DNA from: a virus
Strand: one strand, 5' to 3'
Virus record (IMG/VR): IMGVR_UViG_3300028376_000003
Location: 1 to 64,000 of that record
Length of the DNA stretch: 64,000 nt
Part shown: positions 43,958 through 54,273 of the stretch, one piece after another
Layout: each line of letters opens with the position of its first letter
Numbering within the stretch: position 1 is the first letter of the stretch
Translations under genes and position numbers: made by a program
The notes under the pieces: generated by a model
Databases searched by the model: none
Seen by the model: only the letters and a program-made list of their open reading frames with translations
Told to the model about the DNA's origin: nothing

Positions 43958-46900
43958 ATGTGGGAATATAACAAAATAGAAGATAAATGGTTTAGTAAGA
44001 AAGATACTTTAATTCATGACAATTATGAATTTTTAAAACAAGAACAAGAAAGTGTTAGGTTTTATTCAAATTGTCTAAGTGGTGCTACTTATATACCATT
44101 TAATGATGAAGATAATATATATGATATACTATCAAATAGAAGATATAAGACATGGTATATTGATCCAAGTGTTTCTGATTATGTTAGCACATTAGTACCA
44201 CCTAGGTATCCCATGCCTATAAATAGGGATACTGCATATGAATTTTATACAAAGAATTTATCAGAATATGGACTTACTCTAAAAAACCTTTTCACACCAG
44301 AGAAAATAATAGGAGAATCTTTTAATAGCTTCATATATGTTGACTTGGCAACAACAGATGATATACTAGACTTAAGTGCAAATCTTGGAGATACTAAAAT
44401 AGATGGTGTTAGAGTTTTAGAAGGACATAGAGTACTTGTAAAAGACCAAAAGAAAACTATTATATTACAAATAACAACAAATCCAGATGATTTCTTCGAA
44501 GGAAATTATACTGTAGTAGATACATTGGGTACTAATACTACTTATGAGTATTTTGATGAAAGGAATGGTATATATTTGGTAAAAAATGATAGGCTTGTTA
44601 AAGAAGATGATTTAGACGATTATCAGAAGTGTATTAGATATAGTGTAAGTGTTAAATTAGGTTTAGTGAATAAAGATAAACAGTTTCATCTGTCTAGGTT
44701 ATCTAATGGATATTATCCAACAACTAGATTTAATGAGCCTATTGAATTTGTTCAAAAAGAAAATAAACTACTTAGAAATCAATTAGATTATAATAACATA
44801 GCCGATTTAAATTATTACGACCTTTTAAAACACGGAACACAATCGTATGAGTTTAACGAAACCAATTACTCAATACCAGAGAGGATAATATCTGTTGGAG
44901 AATTTGGATCTATTATAAATAATCAAGACGGTAGAAGCAATATAATAAGAAATAAGTTTAAAGTAGATTTGAAAAGTATATCACAGACTACATTATATTA
45001 TTGGATAGTGGGTAATAAGGGTAATCTATTAAGAACTAGGAAACACGATTTTGAAGTAGATAAAATAGAGTTAATAAAATCTAATACACAAGTCGTGAGT
45101 AATTTAAATTCTATATCATTCTTTAATGATCTTAATGGTGTTTTGGTTGGTGATAATAATACAATATTTATAACATCTAATGGTGGCAAGGATTGGATAC
45201 CATTTGATGTTAAGGCTTTTCAATCATTTAATTTTAACAAAGTTATCTTTTATAATACAAATAAGATATTTATAGGTGGGGATAATGGCGTGTTTTTAGA
45301 GATTAAGAACGATGGTGATAAATGGACGGCATTCAAGAGGAGGATATCCAAATTTTTAGATGAAGATGATGAGTTTTTATTAGTTGATAATATAAATGAT
45401 ATAATCATAACAACCGTTGATAATTGGAATCCATTTTATACATCGTTCAATGCTTCTGAGTCTAATATAACTATAACTGATAGTCCGAAGGAACTAGTTA
45501 TAATAGTTACCAATGATAGTAATATAATATTTTATGATATAAATGAATCTATACCACTTGATACTGATTTTTTATTTATGGAGTTTAAGGACAAAAACTA
45601 CGGGGATATAGTAAATATTGAGAGAAAGGAAGGTACTAATACTTTTTATTTTGTTGGTTTTAATCAAGAAACAGATAGTAATGGTATATTTTCATTCAGT
45701 TTAGATGATTTCAATTCTATAGGAGTTGGAACACGCTTTGATAATAGGTCTATAACTGCAACTAATGCTAACTTTGTTTCTGAACTATATCCAAATAAGT
45801 TATTTGACTTTGGGGGTAACGAAATAGTTATATGTGGTAATAATTCTTTACTTAGTAGTTCTGATTATAATACCTTAGTATTTGAGGATATAGATGATAC
45901 ATTCTTGAACAAGTTAAAGTCAAAGATGTTATTCCTAGATTATGATATTGCTAGTAAATTAAACTTTTTCACAGACGATGGTGAATACAGACTACCAGAA
46001 TCTATAGAAATAAGCTATGATTCTATCAGTGGTAGTATAGAGTTTTCGTCCTTTGAAAATGAGACTAACTGGATAGATTATTGGAAAGATAGTACATCAA
46101 CATTCGAACACTATACTAACTCACCAATGACAGACACAACCAAAGTGGAATTTTCGTCTAAATTTACTAAAACAGAAGAAAATGTACAAAGGTTTATAAA
46201 AGGGATTTCTACATCAGATGATGATTTATTAAAATTATCACCAAGTCTATACAATGATAAATTTAGTAGATTTAGTTCAATTTCACAACCACAAGTGTCT
46301 AGACCACTTGATTCTGCTATAAACATATATCTTGGTAGTTATTTAATGGTTATAAAATATAGTAATTTAAGTGATATACCAAGTAAGGGCGATATCATAA
46401 ATGTAGAAACAAATTTTCTAAATGAAAACTTTATGGTTAATAAAACTGTTGTGTTTTTAGATAATACATTTGTATATCTATATACAGAGTTTAACCAATC
46501 TATTATTAATATGTTTAAAAATTCAGAGATTAAAATAACTAATTTAAACAGATTTAATTCTAGAGATTCACTTGTATCTAATTTTAAAAAACATCCATTA
46601 TATAAGGGATATGATATAATACTTAACAATAATGGTGTAATAAATTTTAGACCTAAATTCAATAACATAACATCATATTATAATATGACTACATCACTTA
46701 ATCTTAATGATGGTGAGGAAACATTTACAATGGAATATAAAAATTCATTTTTGAAATTTGGTTACACACCAACTTATAATTTATTAGACTATTTAGAGTC
46801 TATTAATGATATAAATACAGTAAATCCTAGATTCTTCCCAACAAAGGAATATTACTCTATGCCCGTTTATAGTAACATACCAGTCTCTGCAAATGATATA

Positions 46901-49060
46901 AATTCTATTTATATTGACTATAATATAAAGAAGAATAATAAATTAGTTTTTGGCTCTAATTTAGAATTTGAATGGAAGAGTATTTTTTTAAATACCTTTG
47001 TTAATATAAATTTATACCAAGACGAAGATTTATCTTCAAATGAACAGATGTTGGTTTTTGATAAATATTATGAACAAAGCACGGATACGTATATTATAGA
47101 GTTCCACAAAGAATTTATTTACCCAAATGAAAACCAAGTTAATCCACTAACCTCAATTGATATAGAGTCAAGAAGATCACTAGAGGTTATAAGTAGTGAT
47201 TTACAGTTATTGAATAATATACAAAGGTCATATTCTACTAAGAAGTATAAATCTGGGACTTTTGATTCTGGTCAGATTTGGGATGTAGAATATGAAAATC
47301 TAAATAAAAAATTAAATTTCAAAGTAAATACTGATTCCTATGCTAAAATATTATTATCAGACTTTACGACTAATAATTCTATAAGTGGTATAGTCTATAC
47401 TGATTTTAAAAATGAATTAGCACTCAATATAACTAGATTAGAGGAAAGAGTAACTGTTCCAATATTGAATACAAGTGAGTTTCAGAATAAATTATATGTT
47501 TCTTGTTCACAAAAGCACGAACTTTCAAATGGGGATGGTGTTATATTAGATTTTAATGGTGGTGATGGATCATCAGAAGAACTTAATCCTCAGTATTTTG
47601 GATATAGAGTTGTTAATGTAATAAACGAATTTGACTTAGTCACTGATATAAATTATGGAAATAGGCCTTTAATTGGAACAGATACTGGGACTGTTAGATA
47701 TATTAGGAAAGATCCCTTTTTAAATTATCAACCAACAGACCTTATAGATGTTGGTGTTGATAAACTAGGTAAGGTGTCTATAGAATTGAATCCACAGAAC
47801 ACCACACTAGTTGGTAGTTTATATTCTCTATCAAACGTAGATTATAATAGATTCAGATTTAGATTAGTTGATGGTCTTGATGTTGAGACTTTAGCAAGAA
47901 ACTATTCATGGATTTATGAGAGTGAGATAAGCGATGCTGTTATTGGTCTTGATAATAATGGTCTAGTATGGTATAAAGGAAGATGGGAATGTGGTAGATG
48001 GTTTGGTGGTACGTGGATAAGTGGTACTTGGTTATCTGGAGATTGGTTTGATGGTATATGGAAGTCAAAAAATATAAAGGATAATTTTATAAATGTAACC
48101 ATTGATGCAAACTCTGATAACAATATTAGTTCGGTATGGAATACTGGTAGATGGTTTGGTGGTACTTGGGAAAATGGTACTTGGAATACTGGTAGATGGT
48201 ATGATGGAAAGTGGATAAACGGACAATGGTTTGACGGTCTCTGGAATGGTGGTACTTGGGAAAATGGTATATTTACAAGTGGTATATGGATAGATGGTAC
48301 TTGGAATAATGGAAGGTTTAGCACAGATAACGGACCAGCTTATTGGTTAGGTGGTACTTGGAATGGTGGAGATTTTGATAATGGAATTTGGTTTAATGGT
48401 GTTTTTGATGAAAAAAACGGTGTTGAGTCAAGATTTGGTGTTAAATCATATAATAGTAGAGCCTCTATTTGGAAGTCTGGTAAATTTATCAATGGAACCT
48501 TTCATTCTAGATTAAATATTGACACTAATGGTAATTATGATGTATCAGAAGTACATAAATACTCTATATGGGAGACAGGAACTTGGTTTAGTGGGGGATT
48601 TTATGGTGGCGTTGCTTATAATATAGACTTTAGGTCTGGTGTGTGGTATGGTGGAATTGTAGAGGATATTAACATTGTTGGTATTAATATAGAAAATAAC
48701 TACATAACTATTGATAAGCCTTATAGTTATAATATAGGGGATCAAATAACTATTATTGCAGATAAAACATCATCTTTTAGTAGTATATCTAGAAAAATTG
48801 ATATATATAATCTAGGAACTAATGAAGAGCCTGGTATATATTCTGTTGTAAATACTATTCAAAATGAAAATACCAGTGATATATATCTTGATATAAATAT
48901 ACAAGACACTGTAAATGAACAAAACTTAGATTTTAGGTCGGTTAGTAGGTTTAGGAATGCAGATTGGAGAAGTGGTCTTTGGTTTAATGGATTATTTGAG
49001 AACGGTATATGGAAAGGTGGTGTGTGGTATGATGGTGTATTTAGTGCAGACTGGTCATAA
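43958..49060 (+). CDS. Giant structural protein with BNR-like propeller and W-x-x-G repeats
   Basis: 1,700 residues. N-terminal 300 residues unrecognised. About residues 300-640 contain propeller-like blades with a BNR/Ycf48-type motif (GVLVGDNNTIFITSNGGKDW). A long beta-rich middle follows. About residues 1,333-1,550 and 1,665-1,698 carry dense repeats of about 5 residues, W-x-x-G-x (GRWFGGTWENGTWNTGRWYD). The same repeat type occurs in the adhesin at 58806-63284. The protein probably belongs to the tail, baseplate or fibre. Another minus-strand giant gene, at 24651, also has a propeller. Confidence 0.7.
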   Translation: MWEYNKIEDKWFSKKDTLIHDNYEFLKQEQESVRFYSNCLSGATYIPFNDEDNIYDILSNRRYKTWYIDPSVSDYVSTLVPPRYPMPINRDTAYEFYTKNLSEYGLTLKNLFTPEKIIGESFNSFIYVDLATTDDILDLSANLGDTKIDGVRVLEGHRVLVKDQKKTIILQITTNPDDFFEGNYTVVDTLGTNTTYEYFDERNGIYLVKNDRLVKEDDLDDYQKCIRYSVSVKLGLVNKDKQFHLSRLSNGYYPTTRFNEPIEFVQKENKLLRNQLDYNNIADLNYYDLLKHGTQSYEFNETNYSIPERIISVGEFGSIINNQDGRSNIIRNKFKVDLKSISQTTLYYWIVGNKGNLLRTRKHDFEVDKIELIKSNTQVVSNLNSISFFNDLNGVLVGDNNTIFITSNGGKDWIPFDVKAFQSFNFNKVIFYNTNKIFIGGDNGVFLEIKNDGDKWTAFKRRISKFLDEDDEFLLVDNINDIIITTVDNWNPFYTSFNASESNITITDSPKELVIIVTNDSNIIFYDINESIPLDTDFLFMEFKDKNYGDIVNIERKEGTNTFYFVGFNQETDSNGIFSFSLDDFNSIGVGTRFDNRSITATNANFVSELYPNKLFDFGGNEIVICGNNSLLSSSDYNTLVFEDIDDTFLNKLKSKMLFLDYDIASKLNFFTDDGEYRLPESIEISYDSISGSIEFSSFENETNWIDYWKDSTSTFEHYTNSPMTDTTKVEFSSKFTKTEENVQRFIKGISTSDDDLLKLSPSLYNDKFSRFSSISQPQVSRPLDSAINIYLGSYLMVIKYSNLSDIPSKGDIINVETNFLNENFMVNKTVVFLDNTFVYLYTEFNQSIINMFKNSEIKITNLNRFNSRDSLVSNFKKHPLYKGYDIILNNNGVINFRPKFNNITSYYNMTTSLNLNDGEETFTMEYKNSFLKFGYTPTYNLLDYLESINDINTVNPRFFPTKEYYSMPVYSNIPVSANDINSIYIDYNIKKNNKLVFGSNLEFEWKSIFLNTFVNINLYQDEDLSSNEQMLVFDKYYEQSTDTYIIEFHKEFIYPNENQVNPLTSIDIESRRSLEVISSDLQLLNNIQRSYSTKKYKSGTFDSGQIWDVEYENLNKKLNFKVNTDSYAKILLSDFTTNNSISGIVYTDFKNELALNITRLEERVTVPILNTSEFQNKLYVSCSQKHELSNGDGVILDFNGGDGSSEELNPQYFGYRVVNVINEFDLVTDINYGNRPLIGTDTGTVRYIRKDPFLNYQPTDLIDVGVDKLGKVSIELNPQNTTLVGSLYSLSNVDYNRFRFRLVDGLDVETLARNYSWIYESEISDAVIGLDNNGLVWYKGRWECGRWFGGTWISGTWLSGDWFDGIWKSKNIKDNFINVTIDANSDNNISSVWNTGRWFGGTWENGTWNTGRWYDGKWINGQWFDGLWNGGTWENGIFTSGIWIDGTWNNGRFSTDNGPAYWLGGTWNGGDFDNGIWFNGVFDEKNGVESRFGVKSYNSRASIWKSGKFINGTFHSRLNIDTNGNYDVSEVHKYSIWETGTWFSGGFYGGVAYNIDFRSGVWYGGIVEDINIVGINIENNYITIDKPYSYNIGDQITIIADKTSSFSSISRKIDIYNLGTNEEPGIYSVVNTIQNENTSDIYLDINIQDTVNEQNLDFRSVSRFRNADWRSGLWFNGLFENGIWKGGVWYDGVFSADWS

Positions 49061-49073
49061 ACTAATTTTAAAA

Positions 49074-49084
49074 AATAATATATA
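49074..49084 (+). promoter_or_regulatory. TTTAATATATA-class promoter candidate (variant AATAATATATA)
   Basis: Lies 4 bases before ATG 49089. Confidence 0.45.
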
Positions 49085-49088
49085 GTAT

Positions 49089-49460
49089 ATGATAAAAAAA
49101 TGGACAGACTACATAAAGGAAGACATCAAACCAGACTTTGTTGCTGAAGATGATAAGTATTTAGAATTGATTGATAAAATAAAGGATATGATAGAGATAA
49201 CTGTTGAAAACAATGGTGGTGAGTATAGTACTTTTGTAGATTCGTACAATAAATCTCCCGAAGATTTTCAAATAGAAGGACTTATTAATGATTCTGATAT
49301 ATATGATTTTTATTTAATGTATAGAAATGATATAGATGAGGTTCTTAATGATATAAAATACTTTGATGAGATACCTACTGAAAATAACTCTTTCGGGTTG
49401 TATGAATATACATTAAATGGAACTAAAAGGACGATAACGGAAATAATTAAAATGTTGTAA
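49089..49460 (+). CDS. Small protein with capsid-targeting-like tag
   Basis: 123 residues beginning MIKKWTDYIKEDIKPDF, one of the clearest tag examples, followed by an acidic domain with no recognised motif (DKYLELIDKIKDMIEITVENN). It sits between structural genes, as expected for a virion protein. Confidence 0.7.
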   Translation: MIKKWTDYIKEDIKPDFVAEDDKYLELIDKIKDMIEITVENNGGEYSTFVDSYNKSPEDFQIEGLINDSDIYDFYLMYRNDIDEVLNDIKYFDEIPTENNSFGLYEYTLNGTKRTITEIIKML

Positions 49461-49523
49461 GTGAATATTTTTATGAGCAGTGTCGTAAGTATGTAAAGTT
49501 TTGTGAGTAAAGAGGTACTAAAG

Positions 49524-49534
49524 AAATATATATA
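49524..49534 (+). promoter_or_regulatory. TTTAATATATA-class promoter candidate (variant AAATATATATA)
   Basis: Lies before ATG 49560; followed by CATTATAAAAACA exactly as upstream of the 9629-9991 gene. Confidence 0.5.
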
Positions 49535-49559
49535 CATTATAAAAACACAATTTAACTAA

Positions 49560-52244
49560 ATGGCTAAAACACCTCTTTATAAATCATTAAAACAAAATGG
49601 TACAACATTTTATGCTTTTCCTGGAGCAGCAGAAGACATAAGTGCTGCATACCAAAACAGTAATTATAAAATGTACTTTTCTAAGTATACTTTGCTTAAT
49701 CTACCAAAACAAGATACTACATCCACATCTAGTCCTAATTATTTTGACTTTGATGTGTTTTCAAAATCCACTGGTGCTAACCCACCTGCCACATATGGTG
49801 AGTCAATTGTTGAATCTCTAAGAAATTATGTTGCTAATCAAGAGGTAACTATAAGAGAGTCAAGACTCAATAATACAGAATACTATTATAATAATGAATC
49901 ATTGGAGACTACCTCTGAAAAGATATTCTGGAAATGGTGTAAAAAATTGAATATACTACAATTAGAACCAGCCTTACCAAGTGATGAATATTTTAGTAAT
50001 TTAACAGAATTTGAATCTAGGGATATAAATAATGATGAATACTTTCCAGAGTATTTGTGGAAAGAAAGAGAAATAATAGATTGGGACACAGTCACATATA
50101 GACAAACAGAAGATACAGATTTTAACTTACCACCAAGGTTAGAAATACAATTTAATGGTACGACTAATTTAATAGAAGGTGATGTTATAAACATATACAA
50201 TGTGTCTAATTCTGAAATACTAAATGAAGTAAGCCTATCTGATGCTGACACAGAGCAAGGTGTTAATACAAAAATATTAAAAAGTTTTCCTAGCACTGGT
50301 ACTGTTGGACAAAGAATAATTGTTGATTTAGAGTCTACTTTAAGTGATACATTAGAAACTACTGGTCAAGCTAGATTAGTTTATAATAGGCTTGTTCAAT
50401 ATGTTGGAGAAATAAATGGAGTATCCAATGTACAAGAAGCTAATAGGTCTTATACAGAGGTTTATGCTCATATACCAGACCACACAGGAAAGACTCCCGA
50501 TGTTTTATTCAGAACTCTATCTGATGAGAATTATAAACCAAATGTAACTTTTCCAATAATACCTAATCAGTACCAACCAGAGATAAGAGGTGCCGAACTT
50601 TTCAACTCACCAATAGTAAGTTCTAACCAAAACTACCCAGGTGGATATTTTGGACAATTTGATACACTAGATTTTACATACAGAACATCAAATGGTGATT
50701 CTCTAAGAAGGAATGGAGATTACTATGGTGTTAAGGGTGATATAAATAATCCAGTTATTGATAATACTAAAATTGACGGTGTTACTTTGGACTTTGACAC
50801 TAGTCATTATGTCAAAATGAATATACCCAACAGAACTGTTAGTAATTTTGATCAGTTTAATGCACTTAATGTTAATAACGAACCACCTAGAGATTTTGAA
50901 TTTAATGCAATTTTATGGTACTATTCAGTAGAGGATAATAATGGTAATACAACTACCAACTTATACGGTATATCATTTTTAGATAATCCTAGCAATAGCT
51001 TGAGTGGTGATAAGGATATTAAGTTCCCTGCTATTAAAAAATTAGTAGCTAATGGGGAGCAAGATGGTACATCATATGCATTTAACTTAAGTCTTAATTT
51101 TAATATAATAAATGATAACCCAACCGAAACTTATAATCCAGAAGCTATAAATTCTATGTTTAGTATGAATTTATTCAATAAAGCTATGCAATCCTTATCA
51201 TCTACTAATGATAGCTTCTTAAAGACAATTGCAGAACAATCTTTTGTTAGAGATGAACTAAATTCATTGAAAGGTCTTTTATATACACAGACTGATTTGA
51301 ATACTATAAATACAAAAATAAGTAGTTTAGAAAAGTTATTAAGTTTATATACTACGAACCAAATCGAAAACAGTAGTAGTATTGAGGTTGTTGAGATGCC
51401 TGGTAATCCCCCAACGTTTCAATTAATAAATGTTGATAATAAATACGATAAAGTAGACAATATATTATCTAGTGAATTATACACACAAGATGGTATAGTT
51501 TCAACAAGTTTATTAGTTCCTAGAAATAGAGACTTTCTTATAAATATTAAAAATGATGACAAAATACAACTAAACCTAGATAATAATGATAAACTTACTA
51601 TTATCTTAGATAAAGATTTATCACTTATGCAAACTTTAGATATTAATATTACAGGGACTGTAGAATCTACACAAAATAAAAAGCTAGATATATTTATGGT
51701 ATCAAATGCTGGATCTAATAATAATGAACAAACTGAGACACTTTTAATTGGGGGTATTAATTTACCAGTATATTATAATTCTAATACAGAACTTCCGAAT
51801 TCTTCTTATCTATGGGATGGATTTGATTTTAATATAGATTTTAGTAAACCCATAACACTTATATCAGATAACCTTATTCAACTATCATTAGAAGAAAATC
51901 CTATATTAGTGAAAAATTCTTTAAATACTGGTGATTCATTACTTCTTAATAATTTATTTTTTGGAGAGGAATCTATTTTTGATTACTCTGGTCAGTATAT
52001 TTTAAATTCAATATCTGGTAATGAAATAGTTATTGATATTAGTTCTAATAATGATTTAGTAAGTACTTATATAGGTCAATCACCATTTGTAATACATAAT
52101 CCAACTCACGTTCCACCTTCTACTTTATTGAGTAATAAACCTTATTTTTCACTAAATAAAGGTTCTAGTATAAAAGTTACTAGAGTCAGTAACTCAGATG
52201 AATTAAATGAAAGGTATCAAATTAGCATCAATAGATTAAATTAA
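49560..52244 (+). CDS. Large virion structural protein
   Basis: 894 residues. The first 50 residues (LYKSLKQNGTTFYAFPGAAE, then DISAAYQNSN and KMYFSKYTLLNLP) match an N-terminal pattern I recall from structural proteins of large T4-like marine and Bacteroidota phages. The rest is beta-rich without catalytic motifs, consistent with a baseplate, tail or neck protein. It is followed by another structural-looking gene after 39 bases. Confidence 0.7.
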   Translation: MAKTPLYKSLKQNGTTFYAFPGAAEDISAAYQNSNYKMYFSKYTLLNLPKQDTTSTSSPNYFDFDVFSKSTGANPPATYGESIVESLRNYVANQEVTIRESRLNNTEYYYNNESLETTSEKIFWKWCKKLNILQLEPALPSDEYFSNLTEFESRDINNDEYFPEYLWKEREIIDWDTVTYRQTEDTDFNLPPRLEIQFNGTTNLIEGDVINIYNVSNSEILNEVSLSDADTEQGVNTKILKSFPSTGTVGQRIIVDLESTLSDTLETTGQARLVYNRLVQYVGEINGVSNVQEANRSYTEVYAHIPDHTGKTPDVLFRTLSDENYKPNVTFPIIPNQYQPEIRGAELFNSPIVSSNQNYPGGYFGQFDTLDFTYRTSNGDSLRRNGDYYGVKGDINNPVIDNTKIDGVTLDFDTSHYVKMNIPNRTVSNFDQFNALNVNNEPPRDFEFNAILWYYSVEDNNGNTTTNLYGISFLDNPSNSLSGDKDIKFPAIKKLVANGEQDGTSYAFNLSLNFNIINDNPTETYNPEAINSMFSMNLFNKAMQSLSSTNDSFLKTIAEQSFVRDELNSLKGLLYTQTDLNTINTKISSLEKLLSLYTTNQIENSSSIEVVEMPGNPPTFQLINVDNKYDKVDNILSSELYTQDGIVSTSLLVPRNRDFLINIKNDDKIQLNLDNNDKLTIILDKDLSLMQTLDINITGTVESTQNKKLDIFMVSNAGSNNNEQTETLLIGGINLPVYYNSNTELPNSSYLWDGFDFNIDFSKPITLISDNLIQLSLEENPILVKNSLNTGDSLLLNNLFFGEESIFDYSGQYILNSISGNEIVIDISSNNDLVSTYIGQSPFVIHNPTHVPPSTLLSNKPYFSLNKGSSIKVTRVSNSDELNERYQISINRLN

Positions 52245-52253
52245 GTTTCTGAT

Positions 52254-52264
52254 TTTAATATATA
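52254..52264 (+). promoter_or_regulatory. TTTAATATATA-class promoter candidate
   Basis: Exact consensus, 19 bases before ATG 52284. Confidence 0.55.
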
Positions 52265-52283
52265 AATAAACAAAAGTGATATT

Positions 52284-53108
52284 ATGAGTGTATGTGGAAA
52301 TTCTTTATTTGATAATGGCTTTAATTATATAAAGCTTAATAAAAGCGACTTTGTTGCTGTTGAAGAATCTAATACTATGGAACGCCTTATGTTATCTGGG
52401 TTAAGAATACCATATACACAAATATTGAAAGGTAAAATAATACTGAAAAAAGGAGAACAGAATTATTTACTCAATCATTTAGGATTGGGTGATAATGTTA
52501 CATTTTTAGCTATGAAAGTTATCTATGACTTCAAATCTGTAATAAAAGAAGATAACTACTTAACATGGAGTCCTTACGATAATTTGGAATATGAAGGTGT
52601 TGTTTCAGAGATGATGGTACTTACTGGTAATACAACTAAACGTATACCACAATTATTTATATCAAATCCAAATGAAAAATATAGTGTTAGGTTAGAAGTT
52701 ATGTTAGCCATTATTGATGATGAATCTTCTTTCTTTGATTATAGACCAGTTGTGTATTTCACAAATATAGTAGATGTTATAAACATGGAATATATAGATG
52801 CTAATAGTCCAGATGTTGTAAAACCTTATAATACAGCTGTTGCTGATGAATTCCAATATATTGACTCTTTTATTAGTGATGTCACTAAAGGAACATTAGT
52901 TAGTAATATTGTGAATGATGTTAGAGATTCTAATAACAATTCCTTTATCTACACAGATGATAATTTTATTCTTAAAAATAACATTGGAGAAGAAATAGAT
53001 ACAATAGATTCTGCTGGTGAATATTACCTTACATTTAATATTACTGATAGTCTAGGAAATTCTTTAAAACCAGTAAAGAGTGTAAAAATAACTTTTACTG
53101 ATGATTAA
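52284..53108 (+). CDS. Probable virion structural protein
   Basis: 274 residues, beta-rich with a likely Ig-like C-terminal domain (DSAGEYYLTFNITDSLGN). No catalytic motif. Between structural genes, and overlapping the next gene by 8 bases. Probably a tail or decoration protein. Confidence 0.65.
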   Translation: MSVCGNSLFDNGFNYIKLNKSDFVAVEESNTMERLMLSGLRIPYTQILKGKIILKKGEQNYLLNHLGLGDNVTFLAMKVIYDFKSVIKEDNYLTWSPYDNLEYEGVVSEMMVLTGNTTKRIPQLFISNPNEKYSVRLEVMLAIIDDESSFFDYRPVVYFTNIVDVINMEYIDANSPDVVKPYNTAVADEFQYIDSFISDVTKGTLVSNIVNDVRDSNNNSFIYTDDNFILKNNIGEEIDTIDSAGEYYLTFNITDSLGNSLKPVKSVKITFTDD

Positions 53109-53841
53109 AAAGTTTAACGAATATTATAAGTACAAAGGATTATCAGAATCTTTAGTACAGACAGAAATAAGTAAAGCTGGTAAAGGCGTTTTTAAGTCGT
53201 TTTTAAAGACTTTAACTGCTTTAGGTTACAAAGACATATCTCAAGACTATAAACACTCTAAGGATGGCTTTATAGCCTATTTTGAACAAGAAGAAGTAAG
53301 TTCTTTTGAGGCAAGGACTATATTTAAAAGATTTAAGTCATTAACACAGTATATCGGTTTAATTGATGGTTCTAAGGATAAATTAAAAATGTTCTTTGGT
53401 ATTAAAAATTCGGCTAAATTGGAATACGGCATATCTTATGAGGATAAACTATTACCAATAGGTAGTTTTAAATTGTCTAATTCCACTATAAAATGGGTGC
53501 TTGGTCTAGACTCCAAGTCTTCAAGTTCTTTTAAAAAACTAATTGTTAATATATCATATAATGATTTACTTACTTTTGGTAGAATAAAAGAAGATATGAG
53601 GGATTATAAGCCTGGATTCTATAGCAAAAGGTCTTATCCAACTATAAGTGATAATGTTATAACATTTGGATATAAAGGTTTTGGTGAATGGGTTAATGGT
53701 AATTTTAGTGATGAACAGTTGAAAGAATTAAAGTCTAATCTAAAAAAATGGATGTCTAATAAAAAATGGAAGAGCAAGGTAATGATTAAATTAGATACTA
53801 GTAATTTCTGGATTAACATTCATTTTAAGACAAAAAATTAA
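53101..53841 (+). CDS. Protein with capsid-targeting-like tag in structural operon
   Basis: 246 residues beginning MIKKFNEYYKYKGLSESL, of the tag family, followed by a domain with no motif known to me (KAGKGVFKSFLKTLTAL; WKSKVMIKLDTSNFWINIHF). Its start is inside the previous gene's end. Confidence 0.65.
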   Translation: MIKKFNEYYKYKGLSESLVQTEISKAGKGVFKSFLKTLTALGYKDISQDYKHSKDGFIAYFEQEEVSSFEARTIFKRFKSLTQYIGLIDGSKDKLKMFFGIKNSAKLEYGISYEDKLLPIGSFKLSNSTIKWVLGLDSKSSSSFKKLIVNISYNDLLTFGRIKEDMRDYKPGFYSKRSYPTISDNVITFGYKGFGEWVNGNFSDEQLKELKSNLKKWMSNKKWKSKVMIKLDTSNFWINIHFKTKN

Positions 53842-53853
53842 TTATATTATTAT

Positions 53854-53877
53854 TATATCATGATGTTGCATGTTTTT
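53854..53877 (+). promoter_or_regulatory. 24-base repeated upstream element, copy 2
   Basis: Identical to the minus-strand sequence at 11470-11493 and in the same orientation to the gene downstream (here the T5orf172-type nuclease, ATG 53933, about 55 bases away). Confidence 0.55.
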
Positions 53878-53932
53878 AAACTATTTCTAACTAAAACATT
53901 AAAAGGAGATGTGTATAGAAAATATATAATAC

Positions 53933-54259
53933 ATGTACGTATATTTAATATCATCCGAAATAAATAATGAAAAATTATATAAAATAGGAATCACTCGTAG
54001 AGAAGTCAAAAAAAGGTTGAAAGAACTAAAAACTGGTAATCCAGCTAGTTTAAAAATAGTTGAAATATTTGAATCAGAGTATGGTACTAAGATAGAATCG
54101 CAAATACATAGATTATACTCATTTAAAAAAATAGGTGGGGAATGGTTTGAACTAGAAAATGAAGACATTGTTAATTTTATATCTATTTGTAAGAAAATTG
54201 AACATAATTTAAAACTTTTAAGTAATAATACATATATAGTAGACAGAGGATATATTTAA
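53933..54259 (+). CDS. T5orf172/GIY-YIG-type nuclease-like protein
   Basis: 108 residues matching the T5orf172 (Mug113-like) branch of the GIY-YIG superfamily: MYVYLISSE, then LYKIGITRREVKKRLKELKT, GNPASLKIVEIFE, IESQIHRLYS and GGEWFEL. A free-standing homing or recombination-type nuclease. A GGAGAT sequence lies about 25 bases upstream, too far to serve as an ordinary ribosome-binding site. It begins a run of small genes preceding the gp46-like gene. Confidence 0.82.
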   Translation: MYVYLISSEINNEKLYKIGITRREVKKRLKELKTGNPASLKIVEIFESEYGTKIESQIHRLYSFKKIGGEWFELENEDIVNFISICKKIEHNLKLLSNNTYIVDRGYI

Positions 54260-54273
54260 AAACAAATGTAAAT

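Noticed and set aside
47914-48324. Minus-strand Pro-rich frame opposite the W-x-x-G array
   Set aside because: A direct complement of the TGG/GGT-rich repeat coding sequence, so it is a shadow.
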